Shown here piece by piece: positions 48,502 through 58,201 of a DNA stretch of 64,000 bases. The notes beneath the pieces were generated by a model. That model was not told the DNA's origin, searched no databases, and saw only the letters and a program-made list of their open reading frames with translations. The number at the start of each line of letters is the position of its first letter. Position 1 is the stretch's first letter. The position numbers and the translations under genes are program-made. Source of the stretch: Thalassolituus maritimus (GTDB taxonomy: Bacteria > Pseudomonadota > Gammaproteobacteria > Pseudomonadales > Oceanobacteraceae); NCBI GenBank assembly GCA_913019975.1, contig CAJWBH010000005.1, forward strand, positions 124,001 through 188,000, in the 5' to 3' direction.

Positions 48502-49269
48502 TTACAGTGATCCTCTGGTTCTGGATACAGGCTTTCTGGTCGCAGGAATCGCGAAGCCCAGTTTCGGTTCGCGCCGCACTTTACGCCCTGAACGTATGGT
48601 TGTCATGCCTGCTACGGTTTTCCGTGCCACCAAAAGGTATATATTTCCGGCGACCATCCGATTGCCTGCCAGAACACGATCAAACCGGCGGCTCATAGCT
48701 TCAGATCCAATTTTTACAGGCCATAAATGCGCAGCGGTAGTGATATTTTCAACCCGGAAGTCCAGTAGCATCAGCCAGTCTGACAAGCGTAATGGTGCGA
48801 CAGGGTTTGACACCCAGGGCAATTCTGTCGACATGGTTCGCAGCCACCGAACACCACCCCAGGTGCTGTAGGGATTAAATCCAACAACAACCAGATAACC
48901 GCCCGAAACAAGCGAGCGAGTGGCCTCCCGCACCAACTGGTGTGGCCGGTTTGTCATATCGAGCGCATGCTGAAGAACCACGACATCAAGCGCTTCATCA
49001 GGGAACGGCCAGCGCGTATTATCGATCTGAGCCTGACAATCAACCAGGCCTCTCTGCCAGGGCAAACCCACGCGAAAGGTATGATCCGCCCGACTACGAC
49101 TCAGGAACTTAGGGTCTGAATCTACGCCGGCGTAAAGAAGATGACGTCCTCTTAAGTGGGAGACTCTTTCCTCAAGCCACGAGCCCTCCAGCGCCATCAG
49201 TCTTTGTGTATCCTTGCGACTCAACCATCGCTTCTGAACCTGAGTTTTTATTCTGTGGCCGTGTTTCAT
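48502..49269 (-). CDS. class I SAM-dependent methyltransferase
   Basis: 255 residues from ATG at 49269; a longer frame to 49443 overlaps the mltD start and looks unlikely. The central part has the SAM fold: LLYAGVDSDPKFL (weak motif I), DVVVLQHALDMTNRPHQLVREATRSLVSGGYLVVVGF. The same gene occupies the position between gloB and rnhA in pseudomonads. Substrate not known. Divergent from mltD, with no gloB gene between. Confidence 0.75.
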   Translation of the reverse strand: MKHGHRIKTQVQKRWLSRKDTQRLMALEGSWLEERVSHLRGRHLLYAGVDSDPKFLSRSRADHTFRVGLPWQRGLVDCQAQIDNTRWPFPDEALDVVVLQHALDMTNRPHQLVREATRSLVSGGYLVVVGFNPYSTWGGVRWLRTMSTELPWVSNPVAPLRLSDWLMLLDFRVENITTAAHLWPVKIGSEAMSRRFDRVLAGNRMVAGNIYLLVARKTVAGMTTIRSGRKVRREPKLGFAIPATRKPVSRTRGSL

Positions 49270-49342
49270 TTGACACTGTTCGCCTTGCGGGCATGGATTA
49301 TGCTGATAGACTGACAGGAAAACGTAGTCAGACACCAGTTGT

Positions 49343-50923
49343 ATGAAGTTATTGCAAGTATGCCTGCTGACGGCAGTCCTGTCAGCGTGCAGTTCCATCG
49401 CCCCGAAAAACGAGCCTGCCTCAGAAGACAACATCGCAGGCATCGCACCAGATCAGCCAGTCAGCGACACCGCACCAGCCCTCCAGGCCGAACCAGTTCC
49501 CGAAGAAGAGTTTACGGAGCCTCTGGCGCCAGCAACTTCCTGGGATCGTGTTGTTCGTAATTTCGGACTTGAACTCGACACATCAAATTCGCGCGTAAAA
49601 CGTCACATGGACTGGTACATCAGACACCCACGACACCTGGAACAGGTATCTGATCGTGCGCGCCGCTATCTTCACTACATCGCAAGCGAAGTTGAACGTC
49701 GCGAGATTCCGGGCGAACTGGCTTTGCTCCCGGTTGTCGAAAGTGCCTTCGACCCCTTCGCCTACAGTCATGGCCGTGCTTCAGGCGTGTGGCAGTTTAT
49801 ACCGTCGACAGGTCGCGCCTACGGGCTCCATCAGGACTGGTGGCATGACGGTCGCCGCGACATTCGCAGCGCTACCAACGCGGCCCTCAATTACCTCGAA
49901 TACCTTGCAGGTCGCTTCGATGGCGACTGGATGCTCGCGCTTGCCAGTTACAACTCTGGTGCAGGCACCGTAAGAAAAGCCATCAGAAAGAACAAACGCA
50001 AAGGGCTGGATACCGATTTCTGGAGTCTGGATCTTCCTAAAGAGACCCGTGCTTATGTGCCTAAGCTCGTCGCTATTTCCTACCTGTTGAAGCATAGGGA
50101 AGATTACGACATCGCCTGGAGAGATATTGAAGATGCTCCCTACTTCGCTATCGTGCCAACAGGTGGTCAGATTGACCTGTCACAGGTCGCCGAACTTGCA
50201 GACACCGACCTCGATGAGATCTATCGCCTGAATCCACAATTTAATCGCTGGGCAACTCATCCTGACGGCCCTCACGAAGTCCTGATTCCTGCGACGCAGG
50301 AGTTTATCTATCGAGAGAACCTCGCCAACCTGGATGAGAACTCGAGACTGAAATGGCAACGATACGTGGTTCGTTCGGGCGACAGCCTGATCACTATTGC
50401 CCGGAAACATAACATCACGGCGGAAGTTGTCCGCAGCGCCAATCAGTTGAAGTCAGACACCATCTACGCGGGTCAGCAGCTTCTTATTCCTTCTGCACTA
50501 AAAGCCGGCGGCGAATATGGTTTGAGCCTGAGTGAGCGCCTGACCCGCAAGCAGAATGCAGGTCAAACGGCAAACCGCTCACAGCGCGTAGATTACCGCG
50601 TTAAGAATGGCGACAGCTTCTGGAAGATTGCTCGCATGTACGACACCTCGGTCAATAAACTGAGTCGTTGGAATGGCATGGCGCCTGGCGACCCACTCAG
50701 AGTCGGTCAGAAGCTGACCATCTGGACCACGGAGTCTGACGGTCAGCGAGAGGAAGTGCGTAAGGTGTATTACAAAGTGCGCAGCGGTGACAACCTGAGC
50801 ACCATCGGTTCCCGCTTCAATGTCACGGTGTCCGACATCAAGCGCTGGAACTCAAGCAAACTGGGGGGCCGTTATCTGAAGCCCGGCCAGAATCTGACTT
50901 TGTATGTAGATGTCATTCGCTAA
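49343..50923 (+). CDS. mltD: membrane-bound lytic transglycosylase D with three LysM repeats
   Basis: 526 residues. Lipoprotein signal MKLLQVCLLTAVLSACSS (Cys 16). SLT domain with the catalytic Glu at about 133 (LLPVVESAFDPFAYSHGRAS, GVWQFIPSTGRAYGL) and LASYNSGAGTVRKAI. Three LysM repeats, about 345-390, 410-455, 478-525 (YVVRSGDSLITIARKHNI; YRVKNGDSFWKIARMYDT; YKVRSGDNLSTIGSRFNV). It cleaves peptidoglycan with anhydromuropeptide products, anchored in the outer membrane. Last 14 bp overlap the SBP gene. Confidence 0.96.
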   Translation: MKLLQVCLLTAVLSACSSIAPKNEPASEDNIAGIAPDQPVSDTAPALQAEPVPEEEFTEPLAPATSWDRVVRNFGLELDTSNSRVKRHMDWYIRHPRHLEQVSDRARRYLHYIASEVERREIPGELALLPVVESAFDPFAYSHGRASGVWQFIPSTGRAYGLHQDWWHDGRRDIRSATNAALNYLEYLAGRFDGDWMLALASYNSGAGTVRKAIRKNKRKGLDTDFWSLDLPKETRAYVPKLVAISYLLKHREDYDIAWRDIEDAPYFAIVPTGGQIDLSQVAELADTDLDEIYRLNPQFNRWATHPDGPHEVLIPATQEFIYRENLANLDENSRLKWQRYVVRSGDSLITIARKHNITAEVVRSANQLKSDTIYAGQQLLIPSALKAGGEYGLSLSERLTRKQNAGQTANRSQRVDYRVKNGDSFWKIARMYDTSVNKLSRWNGMAPGDPLRVGQKLTIWTTESDGQREEVRKVYYKVRSGDNLSTIGSRFNVTVSDIKRWNSSKLGGRYLKPGQNLTLYVDVIR

Positions 50924-52349
50924 ACCCTACCTCGCTGCACTGGCGCTCTGGCTGACCCTGAGCGCCTCAATGTCCTTCGCCCTCGATGTATTTGTTGAAG
51001 ATGCCAGAACGCTACCAGAGCTACCTGTCGTCGATGTCATAGAATCAGAGTCAGCCGTCAAGATAGCAGGTGCGTTCACCACCCTCACCACTACGCTCCC
51101 AAAAAACTGGAAGCGCCTGCCGTCAACACCATCAGACGACCTCCTGGACGATCTTTATGTTCCTCTGGCAGGAAAGCCGGGGACGGATGGTCTCCGGCCA
51201 CCGCTTCTGGCAGCAAGCTGGCGTGACGAGCCAGACAACCACAAAATCATTTTCCGCATCCATCCAGGGGCAACCTGGAGCGATGGCATACCCGTCACAA
51301 CAAAAGACGCTATATACACTCTTTTCTACTTGTCAGAGCTAACGTCCGGGACACCCTATCAACGTCAGCTGATTAATCAGTCTTTGACGGGGATTACGCA
51401 ATACGATGCCGAACACTTCGCTCTCCACTACTCACAAAAGTATGACAGAGCACCCGAAGCATTATTTGGATTACGAATCATGCCCGGGCACGCCGCGGGC
51501 ATGGCCGCTGATGCACGTCCACCAGTAAACGGCCCTTACCTCCCTACCGATCTGAATGGCACCACCATGAGTCTGGAGAGAAACCCTGACTGGTGGGGAG
51601 ACAATGTACCTGCACTGAGTGATCGATTCAGAATACGGAAAATAGTCTTTCATAAAGCTTCAGCGGAGAGGTTCGATCAATTCATACAAGGCCAGGTTGA
51701 CTGCATCAGCACGACATCAATATCCGACAGCGCCGATGAGTGGCTGAAGACACTGCTTGAAATCAAAAACATTACTCACATTATCAGTGAAGCCGAGAAC
51801 CCACTCAGCGTTTTACTGATTGCTTCTGGCAGCCTGGATCAAGATCGCTTTACTCTTCTGAAGGAGCAAGTATTCAGCGCAGTTGATGGTGAGAAGTCCG
51901 AAGGCCTGGTTGCCGATGTTATTTTCAGCCCCGCACCAACACTGAACTGGGCCAGCCAGGCTGAATACTCTCAAGTGCCATCACGGATATTCAAATCCCG
52001 GGTACGAACCGGGTTTTATGAGGCGGCAATAATCGCCCTTCCGCAAAGCAAGATCGCAAACCATGCAGAAGTACTACGTTATCTTTCGTCGAATGACAGC
52101 AACCTCCATATTGCCGCTCTATACGACATTCCCTATTATCAATACGCATGCTGGCCCTGGGTGACACTCCCGGAGCCGGGAGAAGAAAAAGGTGACCTCC
52201 TCTCACCGACAGACATCTATCAGGGTGGCTACATCGGGCTAGACCGGCGACAGAGAGCGCGCGTTCTTGGCAGGCCTGACCGGGACGAGGATGAAGAGCC
52301 CGTGGTAATACGCTACCCCGCAACCAACAACACGACACAACCAGAATAA
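50910..52349 (+). CDS. orphan ABC-type solute-binding protein (family 5), short
   Basis: 479 residues with signal peptide (ALALWLTLSASMSFALD). SBP family 5 marks: GATWSDGIPVTTKDAIYTLFYL, LERNPDWWGDNVPALSDRFRIRKIVFHKASAERFDQF and VDCIST. It is short compared with oligopeptide/YejA proteins (~600), ending at WPWVTLPEPGEEKGDLL, and no permease or ATPase is adjacent. In P. aeruginosa a run of ABC genes fills this position. The start overlaps mltD. Possibly a remnant lineage-adapted binding protein or chaperone-like protein; not obviously broken. Confidence 0.7.
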   Translation: MSFAKPYLAALALWLTLSASMSFALDVFVEDARTLPELPVVDVIESESAVKIAGAFTTLTTTLPKNWKRLPSTPSDDLLDDLYVPLAGKPGTDGLRPPLLAASWRDEPDNHKIIFRIHPGATWSDGIPVTTKDAIYTLFYLSELTSGTPYQRQLINQSLTGITQYDAEHFALHYSQKYDRAPEALFGLRIMPGHAAGMAADARPPVNGPYLPTDLNGTTMSLERNPDWWGDNVPALSDRFRIRKIVFHKASAERFDQFIQGQVDCISTTSISDSADEWLKTLLEIKNITHIISEAENPLSVLLIASGSLDQDRFTLLKEQVFSAVDGEKSEGLVADVIFSPAPTLNWASQAEYSQVPSRIFKSRVRTGFYEAAIIALPQSKIANHAEVLRYLSSNDSNLHIAALYDIPYYQYACWPWVTLPEPGEEKGDLLSPTDIYQGGYIGLDRRQRARVLGRPDRDEDEEPVVIRYPATNNTTQPE

Positions 52350-52361
52350 CAGGAGCCTAGT

Positions 52362-53156
52362 GTGGGTCTACTCAGTGGCAAGAAAGCCCTTATTGTTGGC
52401 GTGGCCAGCAAACATTCAATCGCCTATGCCATTGCAGAGGCATTTCACAGAGAAGGTGCCGAGCTGGCGTTTACGTATCAGGGTGACAAGCTCGGCGAAC
52501 GTGTTAAAAAAATGGCTGCAGACTGGAATTCAGATCTGTGCTTCCCCTGTGACGTATCATCAGATGACGACATTCAGGGCGTGTTTGATTCGCTTAAAGA
52601 AACATGGGACGGCATAGATATCCTCATCCACTCCGTAGGGTTTGCTCCAGCTGAGGAACTCAATGGCGATTATCTCGACGTCACCAGCCGAGAAGGTTTC
52701 CGGGTGGCACACGACATCAGCTCCTACAGCTTCGTGGCACTGGCAAAGCACGCAAAACCAATGATGGAAGGCCGGAACGGAGCCATGCTCACGCTGACGT
52801 ATCACGGCTCTCAGCAGACACTGCCAAACTATAACGTCATGGGGCTCGCTAAGGCCTCGCTCGAAGCGTCTGTGCGCTACCTCGCAGGCTCAACCGGACC
52901 TGATGGTATCCGCGTCAATTCAATTTCTGCCGGGCCTATAAAAACGCTGGCTGCGTCCGGCATTAAGAGCTTCCGAAAAATGCTCAAGAAAAACGCAGAG
53001 CGTGCTCCACTCAAACGAAACATCACGGCTGCGGAAGTCGCAAATACCGCGGTATTTTTGTGTTCCGACATGGCATCAGGTGTAACGGCACAGAATATCT
53101 ATGTCGACGGTGGGTTTAACACCTGTGCCATGAGTCTGGAAGAGATGGACGATTAA
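52362..53156 (+). CDS. fabI: enoyl-[acyl-carrier-protein] reductase (NADH) FabI
   Basis: 264 residues; GTG start with AGGAGCC upstream. [18 protein letters not shown] is the NADH site (FabI replaces GxxxGxG by GxxxxxSxA), IHSVGFAP follows, and the active site is [20 protein letters not shown] (two tyrosines and the lysine, spacing Tyr-x9-Tyr-x6-Lys). The last step of each fatty-acid elongation cycle; target of triclosan. Follows the SBP by 12 bp. Confidence 0.95.
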   Translation: MGLLSGKKALIVGVASKHSIAYAIAEAFHREGAELAFTYQGDKLGERVKKMAADWNSDLCFPCDVSSDDDIQGVFDSLKETWDGIDILIHSVGFAPAEELNGDYLDVTSREGFRVAHDISSYSFVALAKHAKPMMEGRNGAMLTLTYHGSQQTLPNYNVMGLAKASLEASVRYLAGSTGPDGIRVNSISAGPIKTLAASGIKSFRKMLKKNAERAPLKRNITAAEVANTAVFLCSDMASGVTAQNIYVDGGFNTCAMSLEEMDD

Positions 53157-53192
53157 TAAATCGTTTTTGGGGCAGTGACCCGACTAACCAAT

Positions 53193-53221
53193 AAAAAAGG
53201 CAGCCCACGGCTGCCTTTTTT
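53193..53221. terminator. bidirectional terminator between fabI and ppiD
   Basis: AAAAAAGGCAGCC, CAC loop, GGCTGCCTTTTTT: perfect stem flanked by A- and T-runs so it can serve both converging genes. Confidence 0.93.
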
Positions 53222-53248
53222 ATTGTTCGGACTAACTACTGAATTACC

Positions 53249-55069
53249 TTACTGGGAAATCTCAGTATTAGCTTTTGACCATGCCTGGTAGCTCACCATA
53301 TCGTCACGGGCAGACTGATTGCGAACAGAGGTTTTAAGCTCATCCGTTAACGCCATATCTTCCCATGACTTACGATCAACAGACGTCAGTTTGACCACTG
53401 TATACCCAGCAGGTGAAGACACTACATCTGACTCGCCTTCAGCCAGTGCAAAGGCCTTCTGCTGTGCAACACGAGGCGCATCTGTTGATTGACGCAGTGT
53501 GGTCGTCACCTCACTCCAGTCAGCATCTGCCTCACCTGCGAGAATAGCTTGAGCCTTCTCAGAAGCAGCCTCAAGCGCTTTCTGGCTGGTCAGAGCAGCA
53601 ACAACCTGACCACGAACTTCATCGAGTGGCTTAGGCTGAGCATCCTGATAATCATCAACAACGAACACCATAGAGCCTGCTTCCATATCGACAAGGTCAC
53701 TCAGCTCACGATCAAGCTTCATGTTATCTTCAAAGGCTGCCCGGCGAACCTGATCTGAATCAGCAACACCCTGACCACTTGTCTGGGTAAAATAATCACT
53801 GGTCTGAACCTCGAGGCCTGAACTTGCTGCCAGCTCTTCAATCGTTTCAGCCGAGAACGCTGAATTAGCGAGTTCCTGGCTACGCTCAGCGAACAGGAAG
53901 CCTGCCTTCTCAGCTTTTACGATATCGACCAGTTCATCACGAACGTCAGCCATCGCGGGAACATCTGCAGACTGAACGGATACAGCCTTAATAATGTGAA
54001 CACCGAATTCAGTCACGATTGGCTCGGACACTTCGCCTTCTTCGAGCGCGAAAAGAGCATCATCGAACGCTGGGTCAAACGCACCGCGAGGGTTAACACC
54101 CAATGAGCCGCCCATGTCAACCGAACCGCCATCTTCTGATACATCCGCCGCGACAGTCGCGAACGACTCACCATTCTCGAGGCGCGTACGAGCAGCTTCT
54201 GCCAGTTCAAGCGCTTCGCTTTCAGAACGGTCTTCGGTCAGGAACAGAATATGCGCAGATTCACGCTGTTCATTCTGTTCGATATCAGCAACGTAATCCT
54301 GATATGCCACTTCGAGATCTTCGTCAGTGACTTCCTGTGCATTTTCAATGCTGTCGCGAGACAGGAGCACATAACGAATGCGCGCACGCTCTGGAGTCAT
54401 GAAACGCTGTATATTCTCGTCGTAATACGCAGTAATTTCATCATCCAGCACTTCGACAGAATCTTTAAACTGATCCGCTGATACCGAAGCGTAAGAGAAT
54501 GTGCGTTGTTCATTTTCAAGAGACTGGCGCAACTGCATTTCGAATGGAGTTTCAATGGTCGACAGCATGAAGGCTGCACGAACCTGATTCTGACGAACAC
54601 TGTCAGCCAGCATTGCACGGTACTGCGCAACTGAATAACCATTCATCCGCAGAACCAGCTTAAATTGTTCCGGATCGTACTCGCCCGCCGTTTGGAACGA
54701 AGGCGTATTTACAATCATTTGATCAACGATACCCTTTGCTGCATACAGGTCGAGTTTGTCCGCCTGAGTCTGTGCAACTTTTTCGTTAATCAATTGTTCA
54801 ACAGCCGACTGCTCAAGAAACTTGTCATTGAACAGACCGTCATCGTACTGATCGCCAAACTGACGACGCAGCTGATTTTTCTGCTCAGCAATTTTTTGCT
54901 GAACCTCGACGCGGCTAATCTCATAGTCGCCAACCGTCGCTACGGGTTTTTCGCCACCGCCAAGATTGACAATGCTTTCAACACCCCAAAGTGCGAAAAC
55001 AACAATAATAAAACCTACGATGATTTTGGCGATGATGCCCTGCGCATTATTACGCATGGTCTGTAGCAT
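53249..55069 (-). CDS. ppiD: periplasmic chaperone/PPIase PpiD
   Basis: 606 residues. One N-terminal span (IIAKIIVGFIIVVFALWGVESI), SurA-N-like helices, then a parvulin domain with ESAHILFLTEDRSESEALELA and GGSLGVNPRGAFDPAFDDALF. Anchored in the inner membrane, helps fold outer-membrane and periplasmic proteins. Parvulin motif looks complete. Minus strand, after tRNA-Asp and hupB. Confidence 0.94.
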   Translation of the reverse strand: MLQTMRNNAQGIIAKIIVGFIIVVFALWGVESIVNLGGGEKPVATVGDYEISRVEVQQKIAEQKNQLRRQFGDQYDDGLFNDKFLEQSAVEQLINEKVAQTQADKLDLYAAKGIVDQMIVNTPSFQTAGEYDPEQFKLVLRMNGYSVAQYRAMLADSVRQNQVRAAFMLSTIETPFEMQLRQSLENEQRTFSYASVSADQFKDSVEVLDDEITAYYDENIQRFMTPERARIRYVLLSRDSIENAQEVTDEDLEVAYQDYVADIEQNEQRESAHILFLTEDRSESEALELAEAARTRLENGESFATVAADVSEDGGSVDMGGSLGVNPRGAFDPAFDDALFALEEGEVSEPIVTEFGVHIIKAVSVQSADVPAMADVRDELVDIVKAEKAGFLFAERSQELANSAFSAETIEELAASSGLEVQTSDYFTQTSGQGVADSDQVRRAAFEDNMKLDRELSDLVDMEAGSMVFVVDDYQDAQPKPLDEVRGQVVAALTSQKALEAASEKAQAILAGEADADWSEVTTTLRQSTDAPRVAQQKAFALAEGESDVVSSPAGYTVVKLTSVDRKSWEDMALTDELKTSVRNQSARDDMVSYQAWSKANTEISQ

Positions 55070-55168
55070 GTTTCCTCCCTAATGCCCGGTGATTCCGGAC
55101 TTAGTGCCTACCGCGACAAGCGGCATTAATAATTATGAGAGCTGATCGTCAGCAACAGCACTATACAC

Positions 55169-55195
55169 AAAAAAAGCGCATCAAGGATGCGCTTT
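55169..55195 (-). terminator. terminator after tRNA-Asp
   Basis: On the minus strand AAAGCGCATC, CTT loop, GATGCGCTTT, then a T-run (seven T's). Ends the hupB-tRNA-Asp transcript before ppiD. Confidence 0.9.
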
Positions 55196-55199
55196 ATTC

Positions 55200-55276
55200 T
55201 GGCGGACCGGACGGGACTCGAACCCGCGACCCCCGGCGTGACAGGCCGGTATTCTAACCAACTGAACTACCGGTCC
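55200..55276 (-). tRNA. tRNA-Asp (GTC)
   Basis: The 77-nt minus-strand sequence folds as a cloverleaf: acceptor GGACCGG/CCGGTCC, anticodon loop CCTGTCACG with GTC, GGTTCGAGTCC T-arm, and encoded CCA. It follows hupB on the same strand. Confidence 0.97.
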
Positions 55277-55295
55277 TAACCCTTACAACGGTGTC

Positions 55296-55568
55296 TTAGT
55301 TGACAGCGTCTTTCAGCGCTTTACCAGGCTTGAAGCCAGGTACTTTAGCCGCTTTGATTTCGATCGGAGCGCCAGTCTGCGGGTTACGACCTGTACGAGC
55401 AGCACGCTCTTTAACCAGGAAAGTACCAAAGCCAACCAGAGCAACCTGGTCACCTTCTTTCAGAGCACCGCCCACTGCCTCAATCATGGCATCCAGAGCA
55501 CGACCAGCCGCTGCTTTTGGCAGATCAGCAGAAGCCGCAATAGCATCAATCAGTTCAGACTTGTTCAC
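55296..55568 (-). CDS. hupB: DNA-binding protein HU-beta
   Basis: 90 residues, typical [43 protein letters not shown] (the DNA-gripping arm) and [16 protein letters not shown] end. GTG start with AAGGGG upstream. Bends and compacts DNA. Strong sigma70 promoter upstream (55647-55675). Confidence 0.97.
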   Translation of the reverse strand: MNKSELIDAIAASADLPKAAAGRALDAMIEAVGGALKEGDQVALVGFGTFLVKERAARTGRNPQTGAPIEIKAAKVPGFKPGKALKDAVN

Positions 55569-55646
55569 ACTTATCCCCTTATTGCATCCATATCTTTAGT
55601 TTTGTTGTGCGACTGGATGATCGCTACAGAAACTTGAGAGCGTTGA

Positions 55647-55675
55647 TTTATACCAACTACCCCCAAGAGCGTCAA
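55647..55675 (-). promoter_or_regulatory. sigma70 promoter for hupB
   Basis: Minus strand TTGACG (55670-55675), 17-bp spacer, TATAAA (55647-55652). About 80 bp before the hupB GTG. Confidence 0.75.
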
Positions 55676-55681
55676 GCGACC

Positions 55682-58072
55682 TTAGTGTGTACTTGGCCGA
55701 CCTGAGTCATCTTTTTTCGTGTTCGCATCGTCAGTGGTCATAATTTCACCAATTACATCCTCTGGCTTGCTCTCGAGCGCAACATCCAGAACTTCATCAA
55801 TCCAGTCAACAGGGAGAACCTGCAAGTCGGCTTTAATGTTATCCGGGATATCCTTCAGGTCTTTTTCATTCTCTTTTGGAATGACAACCGTCTTAATTCC
55901 ACCGCGATGCGCCGCAAGAAGCTTCTCTTTCAGACCACCGATCGCTAGCACTTTACCGCGCAGGGTAATTTCACCCGTCATGGCAACATCGGCACGAACC
56001 GGAATTCCCGTCATCACAGAAACCAGAGCGGTAACCATACCAATACCAGCACTCGGACCATCCTTCGGCGTAGCCCCCTCTGGTACGTGAATATGCAGGT
56101 CGTGCTTCTCGAAGTAGTCTTCTGCGATCCCCATACCCGCAGCACGCGAGCGAACGACCGTGAGTGCCGCCTGAATAGACTCCTGCATCACCTCACCCAG
56201 CTTACCGGTTTTGACGATACGCCCTTTACCCGGCGTTGCAGCGCCTTCCAGAGTCAGCAGCTCACCGCCAACCGACGTCCACGCCAGACCAGTCACCTGG
56301 CCAACCTGATTATCGGAAGCCGCCAGCCCGTAGGAGAACTTGCGCACACCCAGGTGATCCTGAAGCATTTCCTCACTGATTTCGCGCTGCACATTCGATT
56401 TATCAAGCATATTTGCTTTCACTACACGACGGCACAGTTTCGCGACTTCACGTTCAAGGCCACGCACACCCGCCTCACGCGTGTAGTAACGAATAATCTC
56501 GCGCAGACGATCATCAGACACTTCAATTTCACTGTCTTTGAGGCCATTCAGCTTAATCTGCTTAGGCAGCAGATAACGACGCGCAATATTTACTTTCTCG
56601 TCTTCGGTGTAGCCCGGGATACGAATAACTTCCATACGATCCAGCAGCGGACCGGGAATATCCATACTGTTCGAAGTACAGACAAACATCACATCAGACA
56701 GATCGTAGTCGACTTCGAGATAATGATCGGCAAATGCAGTGTTCTGCTCCGGATCAAGCACCTCAAGAAGTGCCGATGCCGGATCACCACGATGATCCAT
56801 GCCCATTTTGTCGATTTCATCCAACAGGAAAAGTGGGTTCTTCACTTCAACCTTGGACATTTTCTGGATCAGTTTGCCCGGCATAGAGCCGATATAGGTA
56901 CGACGATGACCACGAATCTCAGCTTCGTCACGCACGCCACCGAGCGCCATTCTTACAAACTTACGATTGGTCGCACGGGCAATGGATTTACCCAGTGACG
57001 TTTTACCCACACCCGGAGGCCCTACCAGACACAGCACCGCGCCCTTCACTTTCTTAACGCGGCTCTGTACTGCCAGGTACTCAAGAATACGTTCTTTTAC
57101 TTCCTCAAGACCGAAGTGATCCGCATCCAGGATCTCGCTGGCTTTAGCGATATCGTTGTTTACCCGACTGCGCTTTTTCCAGGGAATATTGATCAACCAA
57201 TCAAGATAACCGCGAACCACAGACGCTTCTGCAGACATTGGTGACATCATGCGCAGCTTCTTCAGCTCAGCATCGGCCTTTTCACGAGCGTCTTTGCTCA
57301 TGCCTGACTCTTCAATACGATTCGTCAGCTCTTCAAATTCATTAGAGCCGTCTTCCATATCGCCAAGCTCTTTCTGAATGGCTTTCATCTGCTCATTCAG
57401 GTAATACTCACGCTGGCTTTTTTCCATCTGCTTCTTAACACGGCCGCGAATCCGTTTCTCGACTTTGAGAAGATCAATCTCGGACTCCATCAGCTCCATC
57501 AAGTGCTCGACACGATCTTTCGCATTGAGAACCTCAAGAACGTCCTGCTTCTCTTCCAGCTTCAGGGAGAGGTGTGCAGCAATGGTGTCGGCCAGACGGC
57601 TGGCATCTTCGATATTCGAGATAGTTGAAAGAACTTCACTCGGGACTTTCTTCGACAGCTGAACATACTGTTCGAAATGACCGGTTAATGAACGGAGCAG
57701 CACTTCATTCTCGCGCTCGCTTAATTCTTCCTCTTCGACAACCGTGATGTCACCGCGGTACATGTCACCGGCGTCGACCAGATTGTCCAGTCGAGCACGG
57801 ACATCACCTTCAACGAGTACTTTCACAGTACCGTCAGGGAGCTTCAGTAGCTGCAGAATGGTGGCTAGCGTTCCTGTCTCGTGCATACCTTCAAGAACAG
57901 GTGCATCGTCGGCGGCATCGCGCTGTGCAGCCAGCATGATGCGTTTATCTCCATCCATTGCCTCCTGCAGTGCGTTGATCGATTTTTCACGTCCGACAAA
58001 CAGAGGAATGACCATCGCTGGAAACACCACGACGTCACGGAGAGGCAATAACGGAAGGTTTTGCTGTGACAT
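55682..58072 (-). CDS. lon: ATP-dependent protease Lon
   Basis: 796 residues. LON substrate domain at the N terminus (LPLLPLRDVVVFPAMVIPLFVGREKSI), AAA+ Walker A GPPGVGKTSLGKSIARATN and Walker B PLFLLDEIDKMG, C-terminal Ser-Lys protease (PKDGPSAGIGMVTALVSVMT with the Ser; GGLKEKLLAAHRGGIKTVVIP with the Lys). Degrades misfolded and regulatory proteins. A sigma32-like promoter lies directly upstream. Confidence 0.98.
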   Translation of the reverse strand: MSQQNLPLLPLRDVVVFPAMVIPLFVGREKSINALQEAMDGDKRIMLAAQRDAADDAPVLEGMHETGTLATILQLLKLPDGTVKVLVEGDVRARLDNLVDAGDMYRGDITVVEEEELSERENEVLLRSLTGHFEQYVQLSKKVPSEVLSTISNIEDASRLADTIAAHLSLKLEEKQDVLEVLNAKDRVEHLMELMESEIDLLKVEKRIRGRVKKQMEKSQREYYLNEQMKAIQKELGDMEDGSNEFEELTNRIEESGMSKDAREKADAELKKLRMMSPMSAEASVVRGYLDWLINIPWKKRSRVNNDIAKASEILDADHFGLEEVKERILEYLAVQSRVKKVKGAVLCLVGPPGVGKTSLGKSIARATNRKFVRMALGGVRDEAEIRGHRRTYIGSMPGKLIQKMSKVEVKNPLFLLDEIDKMGMDHRGDPASALLEVLDPEQNTAFADHYLEVDYDLSDVMFVCTSNSMDIPGPLLDRMEVIRIPGYTEDEKVNIARRYLLPKQIKLNGLKDSEIEVSDDRLREIIRYYTREAGVRGLEREVAKLCRRVVKANMLDKSNVQREISEEMLQDHLGVRKFSYGLAASDNQVGQVTGLAWTSVGGELLTLEGAATPGKGRIVKTGKLGEVMQESIQAALTVVRSRAAGMGIAEDYFEKHDLHIHVPEGATPKDGPSAGIGMVTALVSVMTGIPVRADVAMTGEITLRGKVLAIGGLKEKLLAAHRGGIKTVVIPKENEKDLKDIPDNIKADLQVLPVDWIDEVLDVALESKPEDVIGEIMTTDDANTKKDDSGRPSTH

Positions 58073-58108
58073 ATTTACAACCTGTTCAAAGTATCTGTAA
58101 CACTATTG

Positions 58109-58138
58109 ATATTGGGGATGGCAACAGAGGATTACAAG
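58109..58138 (-). promoter_or_regulatory. sigma32-like heat-shock promoter for lon
   Basis: Minus strand CTTGTAA (58132-58138), 14 bp, CCCCAATAT (58109-58117): close to CTTGAAA-N13-15-CCCCATNT. The predicted start lies about 30 bp before the lon ATG. Heat induction of lon follows from the family and this element. Confidence 0.7.
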
Positions 58139-58145
58139 GGGACAG

Positions 58146-58175
58146 AAAAAGAAAAGGAGCCATTCGGCCCCTTCT
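58146..58175 (-). terminator. terminator between clpX and lon
   Basis: Minus strand AAGGGGCC, GAAT, GGCTCCTT (one G-U) followed by TTCTTTTT. Serves clpX. Confidence 0.75.
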
Positions 58176-58201
58176 CTGTAACGCAATTCTAAAAGTGTGG
58201 A

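Noticed and set aside
56087-56998. 303-codon plus-strand open frame inside lon
   Set aside because: Antisense shadow of a conserved gene.
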